From positions 1-20,744 of the forward strand of contig DCHQ01000048.1 in the NCBI GenBank assembly GCA_002314855.1: a stretch of 20,744 nt of DNA, read 5' to 3'. This stretch comes from Lachnospiraceae bacterium UBA1748. Lineage in GTDB: Bacteria > Bacillota > Clostridia > Lachnospirales > Lachnospiraceae. Shown here one piece after another: positions 1-7,720 of the stretch; position 1 is the first letter of the stretch, and each line of letters opens with the position of its first letter. The translations under genes were made by a program, and so were the position numbers. The notes under the pieces were generated by a model. That model saw nothing but the letters and a program-made list of their open reading frames with translations, was not told where the DNA came from and searched no databases.

Positions 1-1443
1 CAAAAGACATACCGTCTCAACATGTACGGTTTGTGGAAACTGATCTACGCCACAAATTTTCACTGGAACATAACCGCAACCTATCAAAGTCTCGAAATCT
101 CTGGCCAAACTTGTTGGTTTACACGAAATATATATAATATTGTCTACGCCATAATCTATTATCTTACGTAAAGCCTTTGGATGAACTCCATCTCTAGGAG
201 GATCTAATATAATAAAATCCGGCTTCTCTGTAATATCATCCAGAGCCTTTAATACATCACCTGCTAAAAACTCGCAATTATCAAGACCATTTAACTTTGC
301 ATTATCTCTGGCTGCTACAACAGCTTCTTCTATGATTTCAACACCAATAACCTTCTTAGCAACTGGTGCAATAAGCTGGGCGATAGTTCCTGTACCAGAA
401 TAAAGATCATATACTATCTTGTCAGATTTCTTACCTTCATCTAAAGCTCCATCAAAAATGTAGTCCCTAGCTTTAGAATATAATACTTCAGCCCCTAAAC
501 TATTGGTCTGGAAGAATGAAAATGGAGAAATCTTAAACTTAAGTCCAAGAAGTTCCTCATAGAAATAATCCTGTCCGTATAAAATATTAATCTTATCGGC
601 CTGAACAACATCCGACAATGAATCATTAATAGTATGAACAATACCTGCTATCTTTCCTTTAAAAATTAAAGATAATATTGCTTCTTTCCAGTCCTCTATA
701 ATACTTACCTCAGTACAAGGAGTATCATACGGAATCTGACTGGATGTAACAAGATTAACCAAAATCTCTCCTGTCTTAACTGCTTTACGTATCACAAGAT
801 GTCTAAGGAATCCTTCATGATTAAGTTTATGAAAATAAGTACATTCCTTTCCTCTAAAGTAGCTTAAAGTTTCCGACAAAATTGCCCTATAATCAGCATC
901 TACTATCTGACAATCCTTAACGCTAACTATATCGTAGAAGCTACCTTTCTTGTGTAAACCAAGTTCGAGTTCTCCACCTTTGCAGCTGTCCCCAAAAGAA
1001 AACTCCATTTTATTTCTATATTCTTCATGAACAGGGCTTCCAACAACACCTTCGTAAATAGAATCAAAATATCCCTGTGCTTCTATTCCTAATCCTGGAT
1101 TCTTACGAATTTCATTATCAACAACATTTTCAAGAACATCACGAAGCATTTGATTTTTCATGGTTTTCTGATCATCATAGGCAAGATTCTGATAAGAACA
1201 TCCACCACATATACTAAAATGAGGACAAATTGGCTCTATTTCATTATCAGCTTTTGAAATCACAGTAAGAATATTGCCTTCGCCCTTATCCGAACGCTTC
1301 TTTGTAACTCTCACTTCAACAACCTGACCTACTAATCCACCTTTAGAATGAACTAATAGCTCTTCACCATCTATCTTAATTTTACATTTGTTAGGAAATT
1401 CCTGGCTAATAACTGTTCCTGTATATACTTCACCCTTTTTCAT
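1..1443 (-). CDS. rlmD: 23S rRNA (uracil-5-)-methyltransferase, RlmD/RumA family, 3' end beyond window
   Basis: SAM-dependent enzyme that methylates C5 of a uracil in 23S rRNA. The first 481 codons are in the window and no stop is reached, so only a short C-terminus is missing. Seen in the translation: an N-terminal TRAM-like beta-barrel (about residues 1-65, starting MKKGEVYTGTVIS); a Fe-S cysteine set C73, C79, C82 (CPHFSICGGC) with a later Cys in the motif KDCQI as likely fourth ligand; the SAM-binding motif DLYSGTGT near residue 348; the catalytic Cys441 in ISCKPTSLARD; and the general base Glu476 in HVET. The start is the ATG at 1443, with an AAAGGAA ribosome site about 9 bases upstream. 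Family membership is clear. RlmD (U1939) versus RlmC or RlmCD specificity cannot be settled, because Firmicutes often carry paralogues of relaxed specificity. A terminator-like hairpin ends only about 30 bases upstream. Confidence 0.93.
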   Translation of the reverse strand, partial: MKKGEVYTGTVISQEFPNKCKIKIDGEELLVHSKGGLVGQVVEVRVTKKRSDKGEGNILTVISKADNEIEPICPHFSICGGCSYQNLAYDDQKTMKNQMLRDVLENVVDNEIRKNPGLGIEAQGYFDSIYEGVVGSPVHEEYRNKMEFSFGDSCKGGELELGLHKKGSFYDIVSVKDCQIVDADYRAILSETLSYFRGKECTYFHKLNHEGFLRHLVIRKAVKTGEILVNLVTSSQIPYDTPCTEVSIIEDWKEAILSLIFKGKIAGIVHTINDSLSDVVQADKINILYGQDYFYEELLGLKFKISPFSFFQTNSLGAEVLYSKARDYIFDGALDEGKKSDKIVYDLYSGTGTIAQLIAPVAKKVIGVEIIEEAVVAARDNAKLNGLDNCEFLAGDVLKALDDITEKPDFIILDPPRDGVHPKALRKIIDYGVDNIIYISCKPTSLARDFETLIGCGYVPVKICGVDQFPQTVHVETVCLL

Positions 1444-1469
1444 TGAATCATTCCTTTTACTCTTAATAC

Positions 1470-1500
1470 CTAAAAAGTGGGATGGAAACCCATCCCACTT
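1470..1500 (-). terminator. Rho-independent terminator after the small acidic membrane protein gene
   Basis: A perfect 11-bp stem (1475-1485 with 1490-1500) closes a 4-base loop. On the minus strand it is followed by a short T run (TTTTTAGG). It lies 45 bases after the stop at 1546 and 31 bases before the rlmD start, so it either ends the small gene's transcript or acts as a leader attenuator for rlmD. Confidence 0.75.
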
Positions 1501-1545
1501 AAATTACTTATTAAACTAAAGCTAACAAAAATACGAACAAAAGAA

Positions 1546-1824
1546 TTATTTATCTTCCTTCTTGTCGTCTTCTACAACAATATCCTCATCCTCAAAGAAA
1601 TCATCGTCGAAATCTTCATCAAAATCATCATCGAAATCTTCAAGATAATCAGGTGTAACAAATCTATAAATTGCAAATGCAATAACACCGATTAATACGA
1701 TAGCACCAACAACAATAAGTACTATCTTAACGATATCTTTTGATTCATTCTTTTCTTCATCTTTATTGCCTTTAAGAAGCTCTGTTAACTTAATTGCCTC
1801 AATTATATCTTCAACTCTATTCAT
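1546..1824 (-). CDS. Small single-pass membrane protein with poly-acidic C-terminal tail
   Basis: A 92-residue protein of unknown function. Residues 1-30 are a charged, probably cytoplasmic helix (MNRVEDIIEAIKLTELLKG, then a Lys/Glu/Asn-rich stretch). Residues 32-54 are one hydrophobic transmembrane segment (IVKIVLIVVGAIVLIGVIAF). After YRFVTPDYLED comes a tail of mostly Asp, Glu and Phe (DFDDDFDEDFDDDFFEDED) ending DDKKEDK. There is no signal-peptidase or lipobox motif. The start ATG follows an AAAGGCGG ribosome site. A good sigma-A promoter overlaps the stop of the upstream gene and a terminator follows, so the gene looks monocistronic. I recall similar short proteins with a TPDYLED motif and acidic tail in other Lachnospiraceae, but no function. 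The periodic Phe in an Asp background suggests an electrostatic or metal-binding tail (inference). Confidence 0.85.
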   Translation of the reverse strand: MNRVEDIIEAIKLTELLKGNKDEEKNESKDIVKIVLIVVGAIVLIGVIAFAIYRFVTPDYLEDFDDDFDEDFDDDFFEDEDIVVEDDKKEDK

Positions 1825-1861
1825 ACTAATTGTAACCGCCTTTCATATTTTATACATAGAT

Positions 1862-1890
1862 ATTTTACCACCTGGGTATATAATTATCAA
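1862..1890 (-). promoter_or_regulatory. Sigma-A promoter for the small acidic membrane protein
   Basis: Minus-strand -35 TTGATA (1890-1885) and -10 TAAAAT (1867-1862) are separated by 17 bases. Each hexamer differs from consensus at one position. The -35 overlaps the TGA stop of the diguanylate cyclase gene (1889-1887). The inferred start of transcription is near 1855, about 30 bases before the ATG at 1824. Confidence 0.65.
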
Positions 1891-4235
1891 CAATTTTCGA
1901 GCTCGGACTTGAGGATTTCCTTACGTCTTGTCTTCTTCTTTTTGTATAAAAGAGCATCTGCTTTATCAAGCAGGTCAGCTATTTGCATTCCCTTCTTGAT
2001 TTTAACCATAGTCATTCCGACACTCATTTTTACATTATATTCTTTTCCAGAATTAGAATTGAGCTCATTAGTTGTATCTTCAAGAAGTTTTTGATATTTA
2101 TCATGAGCTTCAACTTCATCAACAATAACTACTATAGCAAACTCATCACCACCTATACGACCAATCATGCCTCCATCTGAAAATACTTTAAAAAGTATAT
2201 TGCTACAACTGGTAAGTGCAAAATCACCACCTTCATGTCCATAACGGTCATTAATAATCTTAAGATTATCTGTATCAGCATAAGCAACAAGTGCATATCT
2301 ATCGATGTTTTCAGGATTATCTAAAGCTTCCTGCGTTATATTCAAGAATCCACGTCTATTATATATACCTGTAAGCTCATCCTTATTGGCCATTTCATTT
2401 AACTCGATGTTATGCTTTTGGAGAAGTTCAAGCGATAATTCAAGCTGTGAACTTGTTTCTTCTTGTTCCTGTAATAAATTAAGCATTTTTATAGCATTAC
2501 TACCTTGGTTAACAAGTGCTTCGGCGCAGCTATAATAATCAAATGAAAGATCACATAATAAGAAACCGTAATTAACTTCATCTGCAAATAAAGATAACAT
2601 TATATAATCCTTACGTTCAGTCTCTTCTGTTAAATCAATACATCTCTCAAATAACTCATCAAATGAGATGGCTCTATCTTTATTACTTGGAACAAATACA
2701 TTATCCTTATGCTGCACAGCTCTTATATAAAGAGTCTCTGGCACCTGAAAATTATCAGTTATCAGGTAAGTAATTGGTTTCTCGTACATAACTAGAATAC
2801 TGTTGTTAATACCAATCTTAGGAAGTGAACTCAATATCTGAGAATAACTCTGATTCGAACCACTATCAAATAAGAACATAGATTTTGAAATCATATTCGC
2901 ATTATGAAACATGTCCTTATCAGATTGAATCTTCTGTTCTGAACTATTATCTATCTGTTCAACCATACGACGGAAAATTCTTGCAGTCGCTCTTGAAATA
3001 ACAGACTTACTATATTCATCTTCTTTAGTCTCAGACATGTACTCCATAATACGATCTAATATACGTATAAACTTAGTCGCATCCATGTCATTACGATTGA
3101 AGCTGCTAAGGAATCTAAAAAATGCATTTTCAAGTCGTTGGAAGTCATTATCTCTTAACTCTCTTAGTCTAAAAAGACTCTCTAGTTCATTGGCCACATT
3201 AACATATCTGTTCATAACGATGTCATGATTTATATGATTATTCCTTTTATCAATAAGATATTCATATATTTCAAGACTTTTAGAAGCAAATTGAGTATCA
3301 ATATCAAACTCTTCATCTCGGAATATTTCAGCAAGATCCTTCTTGATAGCATTCTTCTGCATTGATTCACGTATAATAAGCTGTGTTGGAAGCTTTAACT
3401 GCTTTATTATATTAAAATCAGATACTGTACACGCAAGTTTTACTGCTTCATAACCAAGCTCAGCAGCATCAGCACGTACAGAAGCAAGCGGTATATTCAT
3501 ACGAACCGCGTTAATGCTATCATCAAATCCTAGAAAGGCTATATCTCTACCGACCTGCAAATTAAGATCTTTCATTACATCATAGCCTGCAAGTGCCATT
3601 TCATCATTGCCAAATACAATTGCATCAACATTTGGATGTTGCTCTATAAGATCTCGTATAAGATTCTTAGACCTTCTTGTAAAATTACCATACACAATGA
3701 GGTTCTCATTAATCTCCATATCATTTTCAAGAAGAGCTTCTTTATAGGCATTAAGACGTTCAATGGCATCCTCACTATTAGCTTCACCTGTTACCATAGC
3801 AATATGCTTACAGTGCTGTTCTTCAATAAGATATTCAACACCTTCTTTTATGGCATTTTTATTGTCATATTTTATTAATGACCAGCCTTCAACGTCCGAA
3901 GCAATAGAAACAACTGGAAGCCCCTTGAATTTATCCTTAAATCTAGGGAAATAATTTCTTGAAGATGGATTATCTGAAAAAGGTCCTATAGCACCAGTTA
4001 ATATTACAGCTGCATCCACATTTTTACCGTTAATAAAAGAATACAAAGAAGTATACTGATATTCAAACTGAGATTCAAAATCAGATATGTCGTTACCATA
4101 GTACTTACCAGGTACTACAATAAGATTTACTTCCATATCCTTAGATGCATTAAATGCCCCTTTCAATATTTCATGACTATATGGATCGAGTGGTTCTCCA
4201 CATAATACTGCAATATTCTTGTACTTATTTGCCAT
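1887..4235 (-). CDS. LacI-type ligand-binding domain fused to GGDEF diguanylate cyclase
   Basis: A 782-residue, probably cytoplasmic, ligand-responsive diguanylate cyclase making c-di-GMP. There is no signal peptide or transmembrane segment. Residues 5-295 read as a periplasmic-binding/LacI C-terminal sensor fold (IAVLCGEPLDPYSHEILKG at the start; AIVFGNDEMALAGYDVMKD and DIAFLGFDDS are typical strands), but the LacI DNA-binding helix-turn-helix is absent. Residues 300-590 are an unrecognised, mostly helical region. A coiled coil (about 590-615, QEQEETSSQLELSLELLQKH) leads into the GGDEF domain (615-782). That domain has the DELTGIYNRRGF entry motif, metal-binding DTDNLKIIND, GHEGGD, and an intact GGDEF at 695-699, so catalysis should be possible. 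The allosteric I-site RxxD expected nine to six residues before GGDEF reads S-D-G-G and is lost. The start follows an AAAGGAG site inside the end of pcrA, three bases past its stop, implying coupled translation. Confidence 0.92.
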   Translation of the reverse strand: MANKYKNIAVLCGEPLDPYSHEILKGAFNASKDMEVNLIVVPGKYYGNDISDFESQFEYQYTSLYSFINGKNVDAAVILTGAIGPFSDNPSSRNYFPRFKDKFKGLPVVSIASDVEGWSLIKYDNKNAIKEGVEYLIEEQHCKHIAMVTGEANSEDAIERLNAYKEALLENDMEINENLIVYGNFTRRSKNLIRDLIEQHPNVDAIVFGNDEMALAGYDVMKDLNLQVGRDIAFLGFDDSINAVRMNIPLASVRADAAELGYEAVKLACTVSDFNIIKQLKLPTQLIIRESMQKNAIKKDLAEIFRDEEFDIDTQFASKSLEIYEYLIDKRNNHINHDIVMNRYVNVANELESLFRLRELRDNDFQRLENAFFRFLSSFNRNDMDATKFIRILDRIMEYMSETKEDEYSKSVISRATARIFRRMVEQIDNSSEQKIQSDKDMFHNANMISKSMFLFDSGSNQSYSQILSSLPKIGINNSILVMYEKPITYLITDNFQVPETLYIRAVQHKDNVFVPSNKDRAISFDELFERCIDLTEETERKDYIMLSLFADEVNYGFLLCDLSFDYYSCAEALVNQGSNAIKMLNLLQEQEETSSQLELSLELLQKHNIELNEMANKDELTGIYNRRGFLNITQEALDNPENIDRYALVAYADTDNLKIINDRYGHEGGDFALTSCSNILFKVFSDGGMIGRIGGDEFAIVVIVDEVEAHDKYQKLLEDTTNELNSNSGKEYNVKMSVGMTMVKIKKGMQIADLLDKADALLYKKKKTRRKEILKSELENC

Positions 4236-4238
4236 AGT

Positions 4239-6560
4239 CTACTCCTTTTTTAACTTAGCAAAATTCGCATACATGATTTTCTTACCAAAATCATCAAAAT
4301 CAACTGTAACCTGATAATCTCTAGGTCCTTCTTTAAGCTCAAGAACCGTTCCAACACCGAACTTAATATGTCTAACTCTATCCCCAACACCATATCCAAG
4401 TTCATTGGAATCAGATATTTTTTGAATACCTTTAGTCATAGTATCCAGTTTAGCCTTGGCTTCCGCCTGAGTCATCTCGTGCTTCTTAACTACTGGACTT
4501 GCAACTGGTTTGCTTTGAAAACTATATTTACGAGGAATAAATCCATCATCATTACCACCAAATGGATTCTCCTTAAAAAAACTTCTTGGAGATGAATTAT
4601 CATCATAATCCTCATCTATCCTAAACTTGTTTCTAGGAAGCTCTCCTTTAAGATATTCTGTAGGTATTTCTCGAACAAACCTGCTGACAGGATTATATTG
4701 AGTTTCGCCGCGAATCATTCTTGCCTTAGCATATGTAATAGTTAATCTATTCATCGCTCTGGTAAATGCAACATATGCAAGTCTTCGCTCTTCCTCTATA
4801 TCATCGTCATTACCACTATTAATGGTCATGTAGCTTGGGAATATACCTTCTTCCATACCTGACACATAACATATTGGATACTCAAGACCCTTGGCACTAT
4901 GAATTGTCATAAGAAGTACTCTCGAGTCATTCTCATCTACTGAATCGAGATCCGAAACAAGGGCAACCTCTTCTAGAAAATCGCTAAGTGTATTCTCCGG
5001 ATGTTCATCCTCATAAGATTTAATCTTGGACAAAAGTTCGCCAATGTTTTCTTCTCGTTCATCTGCCCTTTCTCCATCTTCAGCTCGTATTTCTTCAATA
5101 TAACCTGTATCCTCAATAAGCTGCTTAATTACATCAAGAATAGTAGTTTCCTGTAAAGCATTCTTATATGTTTCTATCATTTCTACAAAACTGTTAATTT
5201 TAGCTGATGCTTTACCAAGTCCAGGTATTTCATCAGCAATCTTACATGCAGCATAGAAACTCATATCATTATTGTCAGCAAAATCAGAAATCTTAGTTAC
5301 AGTTGTAAGTCCAATACCTCGTTTAGGCACATTGATTATACGCTTAACTTGAAGATCATCTCTTGCATTATCAACTGTTTTGAGATAAGCAAGTAAATCC
5401 TTTATTTCCTTACGAGCATAGAAGTTAACTCCACCAACTAACTGATAAGGTATATTTTCATGAACAAAATACTCTTCAAACTCACGAGACTGAGCATTAG
5501 TCCTGTATAATATAGCGATATCCTTGAAATCAGCTATACCTCTTCTCTTATATGAAGCTATTTCACTTCCAATCTCTATAGCCTCTTCTCTCGCATTCTC
5601 AAATGCTCTGAAATAAACAGGCTCATCGTCTTCTCTGGCCGTCCATAGCTTTTTACCCTTACGACCAGTATTATTGGCAATAACAGCATTGGCGACATTA
5701 AGGATAGACTGGGTACTACGATAATTCTGCTCAAGCTTAACTACCTTGGTATCTCTATATACCTTTTCGAAATTAAGGATATTTTGAATATTAGCACCAC
5801 GGAATTTATATATCGACTGATCGTCATCACCTACTACACATATATTTCTATACTTATCAGCAAGCATCTTAACAAATGTAAACTGTGCAGTATTTGTATC
5901 CTGATACTCATCGACCATTATATATTTGAATCTATCCTGATAATTCTCAAGTATTTCAGGACAAGCTCTAAATAAAGCCACAGTAAATCTTATAAGATCA
6001 TCAAAATCAAGCGCATTGTTACGTCTAAGAGTCTCTTGATACTCTCTATAACACTCAACTATCCTTCTCTTGCTATAATCAGCAGCATAAGTACTTGCAT
6101 AATCATCTGGACCAAGTAGTTCATCCTTCGCCCTTGATATTTCCTTTAAAACTGTACTTTCCTTAAGCTGTTTTGGATCAATATTAAGTTTCTTGAATAC
6201 AGCCTTCATAACACTCTTTTGATCATCTGTATCATAAATCGTAAAGCTGTTATCATAACCAATATTATCGATATGTCTACGTAAGATTCTTACACAGGTT
6301 GAATGGAATGTCATAACCCAGATACTTTCTGATCCAAAACCAACAATCTTATCAATACGCTCACGCATTTCAGCAGCTGCTTTATTGGTAAAGGTAATAG
6401 CCATTATATTAAATGGATTAACCTTATGTTCTTCAATTAAGTACGCAATACGATGAGTAAGTACTCTCGTCTTACCAGAACCGGCACCTGCAATTATAAG
6501 AAGTGGACCTTCTTTATGAGTTGCTGCCTCGTATTGTCTATCATTCATTCCTTCTAGCAT
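4239..6560 (-). CDS. pcrA: ATP-dependent 3'-5' DNA helicase PcrA/UvrD
   Basis: Superfamily 1A helicase of DNA repair, replication restart and RNA polymerase displacement. With the start chosen here it has 773 residues, normal for PcrA. Motifs seen: Q-motif region NDRQYEAA; Walker A GAGSGKT (25-31); Ia TFTNKAAAEM; II VDEYQDTN (216-223); III GDDDQSIYKFRGA (244-256); IV QNYRS (278-282); V MTIHSAKGLEYP; VI EERRLAYVAFTRA. The last ~55 residues (GDRVRHIKFGVGTV to FAKLKK) are the PcrA Tudor-like module that binds RNA polymerase. I place the start at the ATG at 6560, because GGAGAG lies six bases upstream (6572-6567). A TTG at 6596 would add 12 residues but falls almost on the predicted transcription start and has no ribosome site. 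It is the first gene of a two-gene unit with the diguanylate cyclase. Confidence 0.96.
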   Translation of the reverse strand: MLEGMNDRQYEAATHKEGPLLIIAGAGSGKTRVLTHRIAYLIEEHKVNPFNIMAITFTNKAAAEMRERIDKIVGFGSESIWVMTFHSTCVRILRRHIDNIGYDNSFTIYDTDDQKSVMKAVFKKLNIDPKQLKESTVLKEISRAKDELLGPDDYASTYAADYSKRRIVECYREYQETLRRNNALDFDDLIRFTVALFRACPEILENYQDRFKYIMVDEYQDTNTAQFTFVKMLADKYRNICVVGDDDQSIYKFRGANIQNILNFEKVYRDTKVVKLEQNYRSTQSILNVANAVIANNTGRKGKKLWTAREDDEPVYFRAFENAREEAIEIGSEIASYKRRGIADFKDIAILYRTNAQSREFEEYFVHENIPYQLVGGVNFYARKEIKDLLAYLKTVDNARDDLQVKRIINVPKRGIGLTTVTKISDFADNNDMSFYAACKIADEIPGLGKASAKINSFVEMIETYKNALQETTILDVIKQLIEDTGYIEEIRAEDGERADEREENIGELLSKIKSYEDEHPENTLSDFLEEVALVSDLDSVDENDSRVLLMTIHSAKGLEYPICYVSGMEEGIFPSYMTINSGNDDDIEEERRLAYVAFTRAMNRLTITYAKARMIRGETQYNPVSRFVREIPTEYLKGELPRNKFRIDEDYDDNSSPRSFFKENPFGGNDDGFIPRKYSFQSKPVASPVVKKHEMTQAEAKAKLDTMTKGIQKISDSNELGYGVGDRVRHIKFGVGTVLELKEGPRDYQVTVDFDDFGKKIMYANFAKLKKE

Positions 6561-6605
6561 CTTAATCTCTCCGATACTTATATTTTCCACACACAATCTT
6601 TCAAT

Positions 6606-6614
6606 ATTATATCA
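6606..6614 (-). promoter_or_regulatory. Extended -10 promoter for pcrA
   Basis: The minus strand reads TGATATAAT (6614-6606), a full extended -10 (TGn TATAAT). No good -35 is visible at 16-19 bases, as expected for an extended -10 promoter. Transcription would start near 6599, giving a leader of about 40 bases to the ATG at 6560. Confidence 0.6.
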
Positions 6615-6618
6615 TAAA

Positions 6619-6650
6619 TAAACCGACTAAAAATCCATTTAGTCGGTTTA
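6619..6650 (-). terminator. Second hairpin of a tandem terminator between the SPFH gene and pcrA
   Basis: A perfect 13-bp stem (6619-6631 with 6638-6650) with a 6-base loop, followed on the minus strand by TTTATTTATG. It is probably a backup terminator. Its short T-rich tail runs straight into the pcrA -10 element, so the hairpin sits immediately upstream of that promoter. Confidence 0.6.
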
Positions 6651-6677
6651 AATTTAATTATCATATAATTATCCTTA

Positions 6678-6707
6678 AATAAAAGGCCAGCTATAAAGCT
6701 GGCCTTT
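6678..6707 (-). terminator. Rho-independent terminator of the pspA-SPFH unit
   Basis: A perfect 11-bp GC-rich stem (6682-6692 with 6697-6707) with loop ATAA on the plus strand. On the minus strand it is followed by TTTTATTTAAGG. It lies 20 bases after the SPFH stop codon. Confidence 0.85.
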
Positions 6708-6727
6708 AGCAATACTTAAATACTTAA

Positions 6728-7720
6728 TTATGCAAGCTTATTTCCACAGTTTCCGCAGAAGTTTGCACCATTAGTTGGAGCTCCACATACTGGGCAGAAA
6801 TTAGGAACTGCGCCTGGTGTAAAAGGAGCACCTGCTGGAGCTGCCTGAGCCATAGTCTGGCCCTGATTTACATTCATGTTCATGTTGTTCATCATCTGCT
6901 GGCCCATCATCATACCCATCTGCATCTGAACCATATCACCAGCTACAGAATGACCACTACCACCGTTAGCATTAGACATACTATCAGCAGCTGCGATTGT
7001 AGTATATTTGCCAACATCTCCAACCATAGCCTGAGCTGCAGCCTTCTCCTGCATCTTCTTAACTTCTTCTGGATAAGAGAATGACTCAATCTTGAATGAA
7101 GTAATTGAAATACCGATCTGGCTCATTTCATAATCAAGATCTTTTCTGATGCCTTCTGCAATTTCCTTAGCATAGATCTGAAGGTTGAACATATCCTTAC
7201 CTTCCTTAGCTACCCACTGCATAACAAGCATATCAAGACTTGACATAATACGCTCTTTAACATCTTCAACACCATATGACTGCTGAATACCTGCAAGCTT
7301 CTCAATAACTACAGCTCTATCAGCGATTTTACATGTAAATGTACCAAATGCTCTAATTGGCATACCACCTGGAAGAAGTGGTGTCTGAAGATTTATAGGA
7401 TTCTTTGTTCCCCACTTACAGATAACTTCCTTTGTATTAACAAAGAGAACCTCTGCTCTCATTCCTGAGTTAAAGCCGAACTTAAATCCCTTTAATGTTG
7501 AAAGGAAAGGAATGATCTGTGACTCAATATCATACTTTCCATCATCCTCAAATACACCTTCAACTGCTCCATTGTATAAGAAAATAGCATCCTGACCAGG
7601 ACGAATAAAGAGAACTGATCCCTTCTTAAGTTCCTGATTCTGCCATTTCCAGAATAAATCGTTAGGATTAGTCTGGTTCCACTCTACTACATTACTTAAT
7701 TGATTCTGAAGAAATCCCAT
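6728..7720 (-). CDS. SPFH-domain protein with C-terminal zinc ribbon (YdjI-like)
   Basis: A 330-residue SPFH/prohibitin-superfamily protein resembling Bacillus subtilis YdjI, the SPFH partner in a pspA operon that works at stressed membranes. Residues ~1-230 are the SPFH region (FIRPGQDAIFLYNGAVEGVF; FGTFTCKIADRAVVIEKLAG; ISITSFKIESFSYPEEVKKMQEK). Residues ~260-305 form a flexible Met/Gln/Asn-rich linker (MVQMQMGMMMGQQMMNNMNM) followed by an Ala/Pro stretch. The C-terminus is a zinc ribbon with C309, C312, C322 and C325 (CPVC then CGNC). There is no signal peptide or clear transmembrane helix, so membrane contact is probably peripheral. The ATG at 7720 overlaps the pspA stop by one base (TAATG) with AAGGCGG upstream, so translation is coupled. 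A strong terminator follows. Family call is solid; the functional link to PspA rests on context and the Bacillus parallel. Confidence 0.9.
   Translation of the reverse strand: MGFLQNQLSNVVEWNQTNPNDLFWKWQNQELKKGSVLFIRPGQDAIFLYNGAVEGVFEDDGKYDIESQIIPFLSTLKGFKFGFNSGMRAEVLFVNTKEVICKWGTKNPINLQTPLLPGGMPIRAFGTFTCKIADRAVVIEKLAGIQQSYGVEDVKERIMSSLDMLVMQWVAKEGKDMFNLQIYAKEIAEGIRKDLDYEMSQIGISITSFKIESFSYPEEVKKMQEKAAAQAMVGDVGKYTTIAAADSMSNANGGSGHSVAGDMVQMQMGMMMGQQMMNNMNMNVNQGQTMAQAAPAGAPFTPGAVPNFCPVCGAPTNGANFCGNCGNKLA

Noticed and set aside
4239..6560. UvrD-like helicase as part of a phage-defence system
   Set aside because: Full-length canonical PcrA motifs plus the RNA polymerase-binding Tudor-like tail, and no nuclease or defence partner next to it. 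It is the housekeeping helicase.
6561..6596. Longer pcrA starting at TTG 6596
   Set aside because: No ribosome site upstream, it begins almost at the predicted transcript start, and the ATG at 6560 has GGAGAG at ideal spacing and gives a standard PcrA N-terminus.
6655..6671. AT-only inverted repeat (TAATTAT-N3-ATAATTA) between the two terminator hairpins
   Set aside because: Composed only of A and T apart from one C in its spacer, in an AT-rich gap, so chance is a good explanation. It does not match a LexA or other operator that I know.
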